A DNA stretch of 64,000 nt, taken from Mytilus californianus. Taxonomy: Eukaryota; Mollusca; Bivalvia; Mytilida; Mytilidae. Within the stretch, counting starts at the first letter, position 1; every line of letters starts with the position of its first letter. The stretch spans positions 49,326-113,325 of the forward strand of contig NW_026262595.1 of the NCBI RefSeq assembly GCF_021869535.1, written 5' to 3'. The notes below the pieces were generated by a model. The model ran no database searches. It was not told the origin of the DNA and saw only the letters and a program-made list of their open reading frames with translations. Positions 1 through 9,700 of this stretch are shown here, piece by piece. A program made the position numbers and the translations under genes.

Positions 1-33
1 TACATACCTGTATAATTCCTGTATAATTATCAG

Positions 34-124
34 GTGCAGCAGCGGGTGGAATGAATGGTATTTATACTGGTTACAGAGAGATTAAAGGAGCTACAGACAT
101 GTCAACCGCTGTAAAGAGAACACA
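34..124 (+). CDS. TIMM23: TIMM23-like exon (first of four in window, partial gene)
   Basis: TIM23 forms the protein-conducting channel of the mitochondrial inner-membrane presequence translocase. The exon follows a TTATCAG acceptor and reads (G)AAAGGMNGIYTGYREIKG and onward to KRT. This matches the glycine-rich second membrane segment of animal Tim23 (human has GAAFGAMNGLRLG). The exon ends with the first two bases of a Gln codon before a GTAAGG donor; the next exon supplies the G. Earlier exons, including the intermembrane-space N terminus and first membrane helix, lie before base 1. The reading frame runs unbroken across all four exons seen here, which makes a working gene more likely than a pseudogene. 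Confidence 0.85.
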
Positions 125-170
125 GTAAGGGTTTATATTGGCACTGACATGTCCTTTATAGTGTTTTAAC

Positions 171-740
171 AGATATTTTATCTTTTCACATCAGCCCCAT
201 AGGGTAAATCATAAAAAGGAGCAACCGGAAATCATAAATGGAAGAAAAACATACCACCATATGGCTAGAATAAGGTTGAGTAAGAAAGACAGTCTACAGA
301 ACACTAAAATTATCAACCTCATGGAGGGAGGGGGTAGGAAGGCACTTCTATTAAAATTTGATGGTTGGTTATTATTTTGAAAGATGATCTGAACAATTAT
401 AGGAAATATTCAATGAAAATTTTTTGCATAGCGGTGTAAAATAAAAAGATATTTTATCTTTTCACATCAGCCCCATAGGATATATCATACAAAGGAGCAA
501 ATAAAAACAATGAGTGGAAGACAAACAGACCACCATGGCTATAAGAAAAAGGTTGAAAAGGAAAGACAGTCCTCAGTACACAAAACAGAAAGCTAAAGAT
601 TGATCATGAGCAATACCAATCTCACGGTGGGTCGGCGGAAGACACTTCCATTGAAGTTTGGTGGATGTTCATTATATAAAAAGATAGCTTGCACAATTAT
701 AGGAATCAATCAACTTAGGTTTTATGCTTTGCAATGTTAT
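171..740 (+). repeat. intronic tandem duplication (two diverged ~275-290-bp copies)
   Basis: Copy 1 starts near 171 and copy 2 near 447, both with AGATATTTTATCTTTTCACA followed by TCAGCCCCATAG. They stay alignable (accacc.atggct, aaagacagtc, cacttc.att.aa.tttg, acaattatagga) to about 440 and 740. No coding potential is seen. Confidence 0.7.
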
Positions 741-1646
741 GTAACTTCTGACCCCCCCACCCATGCCCCCACCTCCTTTTACTTTTAATTTATTCCTGGA
801 ATATTAACACCCCTAAGACATGAAGAGAGCCAAATTTGTGATACATTATTGTTCAGATGTTCAGTTTTATTTACATTTTGTCATTTTGAGGCCTTCTATA
901 GCTTGCTAGTTTAAGTTGAAGTGAACCTAACTGATCAGGTTTCAATTAAATACAAAAGTTATAAAGTATTATACTTTATGATTGGATAAGAAATTGTGAT
1001 AGTATTTTATTAATGTCTTATGAATGTAGAAGTGATAATATAAAATTCAGCACAAGATGTGTATTGATATCAAAGTTGATTACCCACAATTGTTTTCTTC
1101 AAAATATATACCAAGGGAGACAATTCAGTCTTAGTTGTCCATATTTACGAACAGTTTACTTAACTTCAAATTAAAGTACAAAATTGAGCCAGAATATCTC
1201 CACAATACTATACACAGAGATATTTTACCAAGTCACATAATACATAAAAGGATACCAGGAATAGCCAAAAACATTTGTACATTACAACAGATCACACACA
1301 TGTATCAACTCCATTTCCTCAATAAAAAAAATTAGATGCACAAACAAAATCCAGACAACTACGAAAAACAATTGGTCCAGAAAGTCTTGACAGGAAGCTA
1401 TATATATAGCTAGCTAAGGTAGACACAGTTGTTGGTTGATAGTGCTGCTGCTCCAGAAAACATGTATTTCCCTTTCAAGACTTGAAAAGAGAGCTTCTTA
1501 AAACTACTTTGAACAAAATGTTCATAAAAAAATAATTAAATGTAATAATTTCCATGTATCATAGCTATATAGATATAAAACTTTTTGGAATGAAGTCTGA
1601 TTGGCTCGCTCACAGCATATATTTATTGCTACTATTTATTTTACAG
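741..1646 (+). other. intron 1 of the TIMM23-like gene, remainder
   Basis: AT-rich intronic sequence. I see no repeat, RNA or conserved coding segment in it. A short ORF at 1135-1335 shows no recognisable family. Confidence 0.6.
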
Positions 1647-1705
1647 GATGTTAAATTTTATAGGTAAAAGAGGAGCTGCATCGGCACAGTCAGTGGGAGT
1701 AATAG
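1647..1705 (+). CDS. TIMM23: TIMM23-like exon (second in window)
   Basis: This 59-base exon lies between a TTTTACAG acceptor and a GTAGGT donor. It reads (Q)MLNFIGKRGAASAQSVGVI, aligning with human Tim23 ILNMVTRQGALWANTLGSL, the loop and start of the third membrane segment. The phases fit: its first base completes the Gln codon from the previous exon, and its last base (G) begins an Ala codon completed by CT of the next true exon. It is too short to be seen without its neighbours, but the phase match on both sides is strong support. Confidence 0.82.
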
Positions 1706-2780
1706 GTAGGTTTATTGTCTTACCCTGGAATGAGCAAAGTCACTCTGGGTCAATTTATTACACTAATTGAGACATATGTATGTATGTAGCCTCACCCCAT
1801 AATCAGCAACTTGCTCATCTTATAATCAGCTAATTGGCAAGGTGTTAAGTTATTTTCTGAAACATACCTAGAAATTTTGTTAGACATAAAATGTATGTTT
1901 TTGTTTGACCCTCCTACAGAGGAATTTGGTAAGAAGTTTTTCCTAAAATTCATTACAGATGAATTATTCTCTGACATTTTAAGATCCAACTACTCTTATT
2001 CACAAAAAAATCTTGATTAAAAATACTGGTAAGTCATTCACATTTCAGTATAACGATCAATTTTAATTCGTAAGATTTTTTGGGAAAAGAGTTGCAGCAT
2101 CCAACAGTTTCTGTGTAATAACTCTTATGACCGATTCAATCAATGTTTTTAAAATTTGAATATGTAGTTACTGTGATGACTAAATGGAGGTCAGTTTGGA
2201 CATTGCGATTTTCTTGTTTCCCTTTCAAGAGTTATGGTTCTTTATTGATTAGAAAACGACACGTTATGCCATTTCTGTGCAATTAGTTCAGAACCTTTCA
2301 TCCAATACTTGTCAAATGTTGAACTGTTGTTACTGATGGCGAAATGTATGGCAATATAAATATTGACAATTTTCACTTATATATTGATTGGGTGAGGGCA
2401 CTGCATTTTGTTTATGGGAAATAAGTTGAGAACTTGAAATAAATACTTTTCAAATTTTGATTCACAAAACGGAAGTCATTTTTTTTAACTTCTTTCAGTT
2501 TTGCTGTTAAAGAGTATGGCCATTAAGTGCTTTAACAATGACACTATTGAATGTAATAAAAAAACACTTCGTTTGCTGTCATTTGTACAGCTTGTTATAT
2601 ATTTGGTGATATTTTGTTTGTTAAGGGGTGTTCCACAATCATGCATCATTTACAGCAATAAAGAAGAAGAATTTTTAAAACATTCTTTTACCATTTATCA
2701 ACACAATTTACTTACAATCTGATGTGTTCAAATCAGAACACCCGATTTTTTACCTATGGGGAATTTCATGTTATGAATGC
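1706..2780 (+). other. intron 2 of the TIMM23-like gene, first part
   Basis: AT-rich and without a recognisable feature. Some phrases such as 'ccctttcaagagttatgg' resemble the consensus of dispersed mussel repeats, but no clear boundaries can be drawn. Confidence 0.5.
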
Positions 2781-3252
2781 TATAGGTGTAATACCACCAA
2801 ATCATAGTACGTCACATCCGGTTGCATACGAGAATAGGTCGAAAAAAATATTCCCTTGAATTTGACAGTTGTAGGTAATTGATCCTACATTTCATTGCAG
2901 TAAAACATTTCTGAGTCATAAACATATATCTTGGGTATTTCAAAGCACCATTATTTCTTCATTTGGGGTTTCATTAGAATATTTTGGAAACTTGAGGTTA
3001 CATGGTTACTAAAGCTTGTACACAGGTTAAAAAAGGGGGAAAATTTGATTGGTTAACTTCCAGTGATGGTTATTTTCTTATATGCAATGAAATGTTATGT
3101 GAAATTTTTTCTATAGTTCTGGACAGGATAAAACTTTACTCATGCCAAGTATTTCTTTATTTGAAACAAAGATAAATTCTGCACAATTTTTTGAAAAGTG
3201 CAAATTTAACAAAGACTAATAGGGGAAAATCAATGGTGGTATTACACCTATA
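2781..3252. mobile_element. 472-bp MITE-like element with perfect 19-bp TIRs
   Basis: The ends are perfect inverted repeats: TATAGGTGTAATACCACCA at 2781-2799 and its complement at 3234-3252. Both edges read TATA, so the target duplication is TA or TATA depending on where the element is taken to begin. There is no coding capacity, so it is non-autonomous. The terminal pattern TATAGG-N-GTAA is shared with element A of the large satellite (40831 onward), which is of similar length. The superfamily is uncertain; a TA-targeting DNA transposon is likely. Confidence 0.75.
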
Positions 3253-3452
3253 TAGATCATTCTTTTCTGAAAAAAAAAACAAAAAATGTTCATAGTTGGT
3301 AATTATATGAAAAATAGACTGTATGGTAATGGTAGTCACACACTATTATGCACCATGACAAAATATCCAGGGGCAGATTGTTGAACCCCTGTCAATCCCA
3401 CACACGGTACACGATTTGTACAGTTTTCTAAGTATTAACATTAAGGTGATCT

Positions 3453-4086
3453 CTATTTCTAGCTTTGTTGTACAGTTTATTTGCCGTGGGATTACAGTGG
3501 CTAAGTATTAAGATTATGGTGTTCTCTATTTCTAGCTTTGTTGTACAGTTTATTTGGCGTGGGATTACAGTGGCTAAGTATTAACATTAAGGTGTTCTCT
3601 ATTTCTATCTTTGTTGTACAGTTTATTTGGCGTGGGATTACAGTGGCTATGTATTAAGATTAAGGTGTTCTCTATTTCTAGCTTTGTTGTACAGTTTATT
3701 TGGCGTGGGATTACAGTGGCTATGTATTAAGATTATGGTGTTCTCTATTTCTAGCTTAGTTGTACAGTTTATTTGACATGGGATTAGTTTATTTGGCATG
3801 GGATTACAGTGGCTATGTATTAAGATTATGGTGTTCTCTATTTCTAGCTTTGTTGTACAGTTTATTTGGCGTGGGATTACAGTGGCTATGTATTAAGATT
3901 ATGGTGTTCTCTATTTCTAGCTTAGTTGTACAGTTTATTTGACATGGGATTAGTTTATTTGGCATGGGATTACAGTGGCTATGTATTAAGATTAAGGTGT
4001 TCTCTATTTCTAGCTTTGTTGTACAGTTTATTTGGCGTGGGATTACAGTGGCTAAGTATTAAGATTAAGGTGTTCTCTATTTCTAG
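3453..4086 (+). repeat. 73/93-bp tandem array duplicating the TIMM23 exon-3 acceptor
   Basis: Nine acceptors with the pattern CTATTTCTAG|CTTTGTTGTACAG are spaced 73 bp apart, with two 93-bp spacings. The AG dinucleotides lie at 3461, 3534, 3607 (mutated to AT), 3680, 3753, 3846, 3919, 4012 and 4085 (the true exon). Each unit carries a polypyrimidine tract, the AG, about 33 bases of the exon start and then AGTATTAAGATTA-type filler. A 73-bp unit is not a multiple of three, so using a decoy shifts the frame into stops. The 73+93 pair is itself repeated (3753-3919-4085), giving a small higher-order repeat. Confidence 0.88.
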
Positions 4087-4197
4087 CTTTGTTGTACAGT
4101 TTATTTGGCGTGGGATTACAGTTAGCTCGGGGTGAAGATGATGAATACAATACTATTACAGCAGCAACTGCCACAGGTCTTCTATACAAATCTGCAG
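4087..4197 (+). CDS. TIMM23: TIMM23-like exon (third in window), preceded by decoy acceptors
   Basis: The exon starts after a TTTCTAG acceptor and reads (A)LLYSLFGVGLQLARGEDD then EYNTITAATATGLLYKSA(G). This matches human LALLYSAFGVIIEKTRGAEDD and NTVAAGTMTGMLYKCTGG. It covers membrane segment 3, the acidic loop and segment 4. The donor is G|GTAAG. I chose this acceptor because only this copy, the last of nine similar acceptors, continues into LARGEDD. The eight upstream copies diverge after GLQ into WLSIK or WLCIK and, if used, run into stops. See the repeat at 3453-4086. Confidence 0.88.
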
Positions 4198-4498
4198 GTA
4201 AGAACATGTCCAGTTTTTGTTAACCTGTTTAGAAGGTACCTATGATAGAATTATTTTGCAACTTTTGTCTATTCCAGAAACTGTCCTTATTTTAAATGTA
4301 TACTGGTACTTGAATCAAAATACAGTAGACGCCAGCAAATCGGATACTCAAAATGTCACCAAAAAGTATCTCATTACCCTATATATTCAATTAGAAAATA
4401 TATGAATATTCAAAAAATGAGTTGTCCTTATCCTGAAATGTTACTAGCCCTGAACACTGCTATAGAAAAAGGTTAGGATATTTTTTTCTTGATTTTTA

Positions 4499-5085
4499 TG
4501 CCCCTGCGGTAGCGGAGGGGGCATTAAGTTTTACCCTTGTCCGTCCGTACATACGTCCCAAAAATGGTTTTCGTTCTCTAACTTTAGTTTGCCTCAACCA
4601 AATGTTATGAAACTTATACACAATGCTTATTACCAAAAAACACAGATCAAGTTTGAATTTTGGTGGCGTCGCTCTAACCGTTCTAGAGTTATGCCACTTT
4701 ACAAATGGAAAAATTGCTGAATTTTTCGATTCCGTTCTCTAACTTAAGTTTGCCTCAACCAAATGTTATAAAACTTATACACAATGCTAATTACCACAAA
4801 ATACAGATCAAGTTTGAATTTTGGTGGTGTCACTTTTACTGTTCTAGAGTTATTCCCCTTTACAAATGGAAAAATTGCTGAATTTTTCGCTTCCGTTCTC
4901 TAACTTAAGTTTGCCTCAACCAAATTTTATGAAACTTATACACAATACTTATTACCACAAAACTCAGATCAAGTACAAATTTGGATAGCGTCACTTTTAT
5001 CGTTCTTCAGTTATGTCCCTTCATAACTTTATATGATATGCAAGCAGGGGCATCATCTGTCCCATGGACACATTCCCCATTTATT
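4499..5085 (+). mobile_element. dispersed element, family R1 (GCATTAAGTTTTACCCTTGT), copy 1
   Basis: It begins with TGCCCCTGCGGTAGCGGAGG and GCATTAAGTTTTACCCTTGT plus a CCGTCCGT run. It contains about three ~161-bp monomers (CCGTTCTCTAACTT... at 4569, 4732 and 4893) and ends with GCAGGGGCATCATCTGTCCC and ATGGACACATTCCCCATTTA. Related copies lie at 5598-6772 and 11058-11481. The GC-rich ends are partly complementary (GCCCC / GGGGC). It is non-coding; the internal monomer array resembles bivalve elements of the pearl/Helitron-like type (inference). Confidence 0.7.
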
Positions 5086-5597
5086 TTTTTATGGTACAAC
5101 ACAATGTTTGTGTAAAAATTGATCATCTGGTTATATAATACTCATATTTGTTTTCTGCTTTTGAATCCTTTAATTAAAATAAATCAAATTTACTGATTAT
5201 TTATGTGAATAAATAACTACCATCCATAGTTTGTGTCTTTATTTGATTAAAAAATGAAGTAATATCCATATTTATACATGTCTATTTATGTGTCAACAAC
5301 AAAGGTAACTTAAGCTTTAAATAACTTTCTCAAAAGTACAGTACAACCTTTCTCACACTGTGTAATTTTTATCAGCTTGTCTCATTAACCTGATGGTTAA
5401 ATAAATTATTTCTTCAATGATATTTAATATATATATTAAAAACTAATTTGCTTCTATCATTCAATAAAAATGTTATGGAAAGAGGCTTAAATTTTTATGG
5501 AAAATTATTATATATCTGAAGTTCAGCAAATTATTTTTTCACTATCATTTGTCGCAGAGTCTCTAAACTGAAATCTTACTTGTTACATATTTCATTT
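5086..5597 (+). other. intron 3 spacer between two R1 elements
   Basis: AT-rich sequence with no feature recognised. Confidence 0.5.
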
Positions 5598-6772
5598 TAT
5601 GCCCCCGCCATAGCGGTCGGGGCATTAAGTTTTACCCTTGTCCGTCTGTATGTACGTACGTCCCAAAATTGGTTTCCGTTCTCAAACATGAAATTGCCTC
5701 AACCAAATGTTATGAAACTTATACACAATGCTTATTTACACAAAACACAGATCAAGATTGAATTTTGGTGGCGTCACTTTAACCGTTCTAGAGTTATGCC
5801 CCTTTATAAAAGGAAAAATTGCAAAATGTTTTAGTTTCCGTTCTCTAACTTAAGTTTGCCTCCACCAAATGTTATGAAATGTTTACACAATGCTTATTAC
5901 CACAAAACACAGATCAAGTTTGAATTTTGGTAGCGTCACTTTAACCGTTCTAGAGTTATGCCCCTTTATAAATGGAAAAATTGCAAAATTTTTATTTTCT
6001 TCTAAATATCAAGTAATTTTTAAAATTGGAGTTATCTTCCTTTGTCCATGATTATAGTTGAATCAACTACAATCAATGCTTTATACAATGCAATGTTTAA
6101 TTTTGACTTCCACTGATAAAACACAGATCAGGTTGAATTTGGGTAGTGTCACTTTAACCATTATTGAGTTATGCCCCTTTATAAATCGAAAGATTGCAAA
6201 ATTTTTAGTTTCCATTCTGTAACTTAAGTTTGCCCCAACCAAACATTATGAAACCTATACACAATATTCATTACCACAAAACTAAGATCAAGTACAATTT
6301 TTTGTTTCCGTTTTCTAACTTTAGTTTGCCTCAACCAAATGTTATGAAACTTATACACAATGCTTATTACTACATAATACAGATTAAGTACGAAATTTGG
6401 TGAGAACACTTTTACCACTCTTGAGTTATGTCCCTTTATAAACATAAAAATTGCTGAATTTTTCGTTTCCATTCTCTAACTTTAGTTTGTCTCAACCAAA
6501 TGTTATAAAATTTATACACAACCGTTCTAGAGTTATGCATTTTTACAAATAGAAAAATTGCTGAATTTTTAGTTTCTGTTCTCTACTTAAGTTTGCCTCA
6601 ACCAAATGTTATGAGACTTTCACACAATGCTTATTACCACAAAACTCAGATCAAGTTCAAACTTGGGTAGCATCACTTTTACCGTTCTTCAGTTATGTCC
6701 CTTTATAACTATTATGCTAGGCAAGCGGGGGCATCATCTGTGTCCACATGTGGACACTATCCACATTTATTT
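5598..6772 (+). mobile_element. family R1 element, copy 2, longer monomer array
   Basis: It has the same start (TTATGCCCCCGCCATAGCGG) and end (GCGGGGGCATCATCTGTG) as the copy at 4499. Inside are about six or seven diverged ~150-165-bp monomers, some truncated (around 6300 and 6520). Short ORFs on either strand inside are by-products of the repeat. Confidence 0.7.
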
Positions 6773-6837
6773 AAATAATGAAATATAGTTTGATTATCAA
6801 TGAAGATAATCATGATTGATGAAATAATAATACATCA

Positions 6838-7452
6838 AGTTTTCTGAAGATTCTGTTATTGTTCAGGTCATGGTTCTTGAGGCTACACATAAAAAATGTA
6901 AAAGAGGGGAAAAAGTGTCCATGACATGTGGTCATGCACATGTTACATAGTTTTCTGAAGATTCTGTTATTGTTCAGGTCATGGTTCTTGAGGCTACACA
7001 TAAAAAATGTAAAAGAGGGGAAAAAGTGTCCATGACGTGGTCATGCACATGTTACATAGTTTTCTGAAGATTCTGTTATTGTTCAGGTCATGGTTCTTGA
7101 GGCTACACATTGTTTAGGTCATGGTTCTTGAGGCTACACATTGTTCAGGTCATGGTTCTTGAGGCTACACATAAAAAATGTAAAAGAGGGGAAAAAGTAT
7201 CCATGACATGTGGTCATGCACATGTTACATAGTTTTCTGAAGATTCTGTTATTGTTCAGGTCATGGTTCTTGAGGCTACACATAAAAAATGTAAAAGAGG
7301 GAAAAAGTGTCCATGACGTGGTCATACACATGTTACATAGTTTTCTGAAGATTCTGTTATTGTTCAGGTCATGGTTCTTGAGGCTACACATAAAAAATGT
7401 AAAAGAGGGGAAAAAGTGTCCATGACATGTGGTCATGCACATGTTACATAGT
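6838..7452 (+). repeat. ~108-bp intronic minisatellite with 28-31-bp sub-duplications
   Basis: The unit starts GTTTTCTGAAGATTCTGTTA and runs through TCATGGTTCTTGAGGCTACA and GTGTCCATGACATGTGGTCA to CACATGTTACATA. Starts are near 6838, 6951, 7059, 7231 and 7338. Between 7085 and 7170 the TTGTTCAGGTCATGGTTCTT segment is repeated three times. The long ORFs on both strands here are repeat artefacts. Confidence 0.85.
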
Positions 7453-8037
7453 TATATCTGGTAAAAGTAAGATTCCTCTGTTTAGAAGGGATTTATATGT
7501 ATATTTCAATAAATTATTCAGAAGAAGGTACATTAGTTTAAAATTATATTTCTGATTCTGTGAACACACAGGTTTTATCAAAATTTCTGTCACAAACTGC
7601 ATTTGTATTTATAAATAAAATGCATCCATTTGAAATGTAAGGGCATCCATCTTATTACAAAGGAAGAAAATGAATAAAGACACCAATTTTATTAAGAAAT
7701 AGTCCTTTTTATTAAGCAGAAACAACATTTTCCTGTTCACAAGATTGTAATTGCACAACTTCTGACTTTATTTCCTGTCAGAAAAAAAAAAACATTGAAA
7801 ATATCTGATTGAACATGAATTTGGCAGAATTTTCATGAATATTCCCATCAGGTTTGCTGATGTATTCTTATATCCAACATTTGTTTCCCCCTTTAAAATT
7901 AACATGTAACATATAGGAAAGGGTTTGGTGTTTGAAATAATATTACAATAGCCAATATATTCGTTTAGCTGATATTTGAGTAGGCGGAGTGTACTGTAAC
8001 ATTGGTTTTGATGCATTCCAGATGAAGAAGTCAATGA
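7453..8037 (+). other. intron 3 spacer before the terminal-exon decoys
   Basis: AT-rich; no gene or clear repeat seen. A minus-strand ORF at 7768-8034 has no recognisable motif. Confidence 0.5.
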
Positions 8038-8421
8038 CTTGGTATAGAAATTAATCTAATTATTATTTTTCTTTTCCAGGTGGACTCTAAGAGTCATTAA
8101 TAGGTGGTGGAGTTAGACTTGGTATAGAAATTAACCTTAATTATTATTTTTCTTTTCCAGGTGGACTCTAAGAGTCATTAATCATGTTAATAGGTGGTGG
8201 AGTTAGACTTGGTATAGAAATTAACCTTAATTATTATTTTTCTTTTCCAGGTGGACTCTAAGAGTCATTAATCATGTTAATAGGTGGTGGAGTTAGACTT
8301 GGTATAGAAATTAACCTTGATTATTATTTTTCTTTTCCAGGTGGACTTTAAGAGTCATTAATAGGTGGTGGAGTTAGACTTGGTATAGAAATTAACCTTA
8401 ATTATTATTTTTCTTTTGCAG
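8038..8421 (+). repeat. 81/90-bp tandem array duplicating the terminal-exon acceptor of TIMM23
   Basis: Five TTTTTCTTTTCCAG or TTTTTCTTTTGCAG acceptors have AG ending at 8079, 8160, 8250, 8340 and 8421 (spacing 81, 90, 90, 81). After each of the first four, the exon start reads GTGGACTCTAAGAG (CTTTAAGAG in the fourth). This gives Gly-Gly-Leu-stop in the gene frame, whereas the fifth reads CTCCGGAAG and continues as the real exon. The units are multiples of three, so only the TAA separates decoy from real product. The 9-bp ATCATGTTA insert marks the 90-bp form. Confidence 0.88.
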
Positions 8422-8534
8422 GTGGACTCCGGAAGTCATTGATAGGAGGTGGAGTTGGACTTGGTATAGCTGCAGCTTATGTTTTATTTATGAAATCAGA
8501 CACTTTTAAATCATACATGACCAGAAATAGATAG
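8422..8534 (+). CDS. TIMM23: TIMM23-like terminal exon with stop codon
   Basis: The exon follows a CTTTTGCAG acceptor. It completes the split Gly codon and reads GLRKSLIGGGVGLGIAAAYV, then LFMKSDTFKSYMTRNR and TAG (8532-8534). It matches the C terminus of animal Tim23 (human GLRGIARGGLTGLTLTSLYALY), including the fourth membrane segment and a short charged tail. An AATAAA at 8680-8685 is a plausible polyadenylation signal about 150 bases downstream. Four damaged copies of the acceptor and exon start lie directly upstream (8038-8400). In each of them the third codon is TAA. Confidence 0.88.
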
Positions 8535-8553
8535 AACTGTCAGCATAAATGAT

Positions 8554-8725
8554 TGGGTGTATGTGTATGGTGTCCTTTATACATGAGTGTATGTATGTTT
8601 ATGGTGAAGTTTATACATGTGTGTATGTATGTTTATGTGTGGTGTGTACATATGTTTGTATGTATTATTTTAATGTGTGAATAAACGCAAGTGGTGTGCG
8701 TAAATTAGATTGTGTGTGTATGATT
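8554..8725 (+). repeat. GT-rich degenerate microsatellite in the 3' UTR / downstream of TIMM23
   Basis: Repeated TGTATGTGTATG and GTGTGTATGTATGTTTATG phrases. Low-complexity sequence; it overlaps the putative polyadenylation region. Confidence 0.6.
8680..8685 (+). promoter_or_regulatory. candidate polyadenylation signal of TIMM23-like gene
   Basis: AATAAA lies 146 bases after the stop codon, followed by GT-rich sequence (GTGGTGTGCG, TTGTGTGTGTATG) as expected downstream of a cleavage site. No transcript evidence is available. Confidence 0.5.
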
Positions 8726-8987
8726 GATATGAGATATATGATGAATTTTTAAAAAGTTTATAATTTTAAAAGCTGTACTTGTTTTCAGGAATTTTGAATT
8801 AATTCTTTATTGTCAAATAAGTAAAGGATGATACTTGTTAAAGAATAACGTGAACTGTTGTCTATCTCAGTACTGTTTAAAACTCAAAGGCAGAGGTTTA
8901 TCAGTACTTTTGAGTGCTGTTAAAATTTGTTTTTAAAAGAAAATATGATTAAAGTTTTACCTCCTCTTAAATTAGATTTTCTTTCAT

Positions 8988-9154
8988 ATTATAGGATTAA
9001 ACACATTTTTTCTAGAGGTTATTGATGTGTAAACCGGGGCGATTAACTCACAAACTGAATAAAAGTCCGAAGGACTTTTATGTTAAGTTTGTGAGTAAGA
9101 GCCCCGGTTTACACATCAATAACCTCTAGAAAAAATGTGTTTAATCCTTATAAT
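8988..9154. repeat. 167-nt near-perfect hairpin (long palindrome)
   Basis: Arms 8988-9040 and 9101-9154 are complementary over about 53 bases with a single one-base indel. The inner part (AACTCACAAACT / AAGTTTGTGAGT and AAAAGTCC-GAA-GGACTTTT) also pairs, so the whole segment folds onto a 3-nt GAA loop. Downstream, 9655-9674 repeats part of the arm as a small hairpin (GGTTTA...TAAACC). This suggests 8988 to about 9700 is one foldback-type element. No coding sequence. Confidence 0.85.
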
Positions 9155-9700
9155 TCTTCAGTCAAACATTCGCGATTTTTAGTTAGGATTTTTTGTTTGA
9201 TGGCTACTACCATCAAATGCACATGTCGTAACTAAGGATTTAGCCGCCATATTGAATTTCTAAAATCCGTAAATATTCGATAAATGCAACAGAATCTAAA
9301 ATGAAATAGCACCTACCTCAAAAACTGCATTTTAATGAGATATTATCCGAATTTGAAGCGTACAAGTAACGAAATAATCTTTCGCTTGAAAGTTTTCATT
9401 TGTATGACGTCGTGTTTTGCCATGACGTAAATGCGCTAAATCATTCATGAAATTTCGCGGAATTTTTCATGAATTTTAATTTTATGCATTTTCAAAGCTT
9501 TAATGCAATATTTTTTTGGTTACATATGCATTAAAATAGAAAAAAAAACTTATGTTTTTGTTTTTCAATCTCACTTTGCTGAAAATCCCGGACTCCCTGC
9601 ATATGCATGTGTATCGCGCATGAATAGATGGTACGAAAGAAGTTTCGGAAACATGGTTTATCGAAGTGTAAACCAAGGTAAAAAATTCTAATTGACCAAT
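9155..9700. mobile_element. putative body of the foldback element
   Basis: The sequence between the 5' palindrome and the 3' mini-hairpin (9655-9674) is less AT-rich than its surroundings (GACGTCGTG, CGCGGAATTTTTC). It contains AAACATGGTTTATCGAAGTG followed by TAAACC, which reuses the arm sequence of the upstream palindrome. The right boundary is uncertain. Two overlapping ORFs on opposite strands (9500-9727) show no family resemblance. Confidence 0.4.

Noticed and set aside
3760..4135. Overlapping ORFs (LVYLAWDYSGYVL...) in the exon-3 decoy array as a small repetitive protein
   Set aside because: They are out-of-frame readings of duplicated TIMM23 exon starts and filler, with no start context.
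7134..7442. 102-aa repetitive minus-strand ORF
   Set aside because: It follows the intronic minisatellite period, and an equally long frame exists on the other strand. Repeat artefact.
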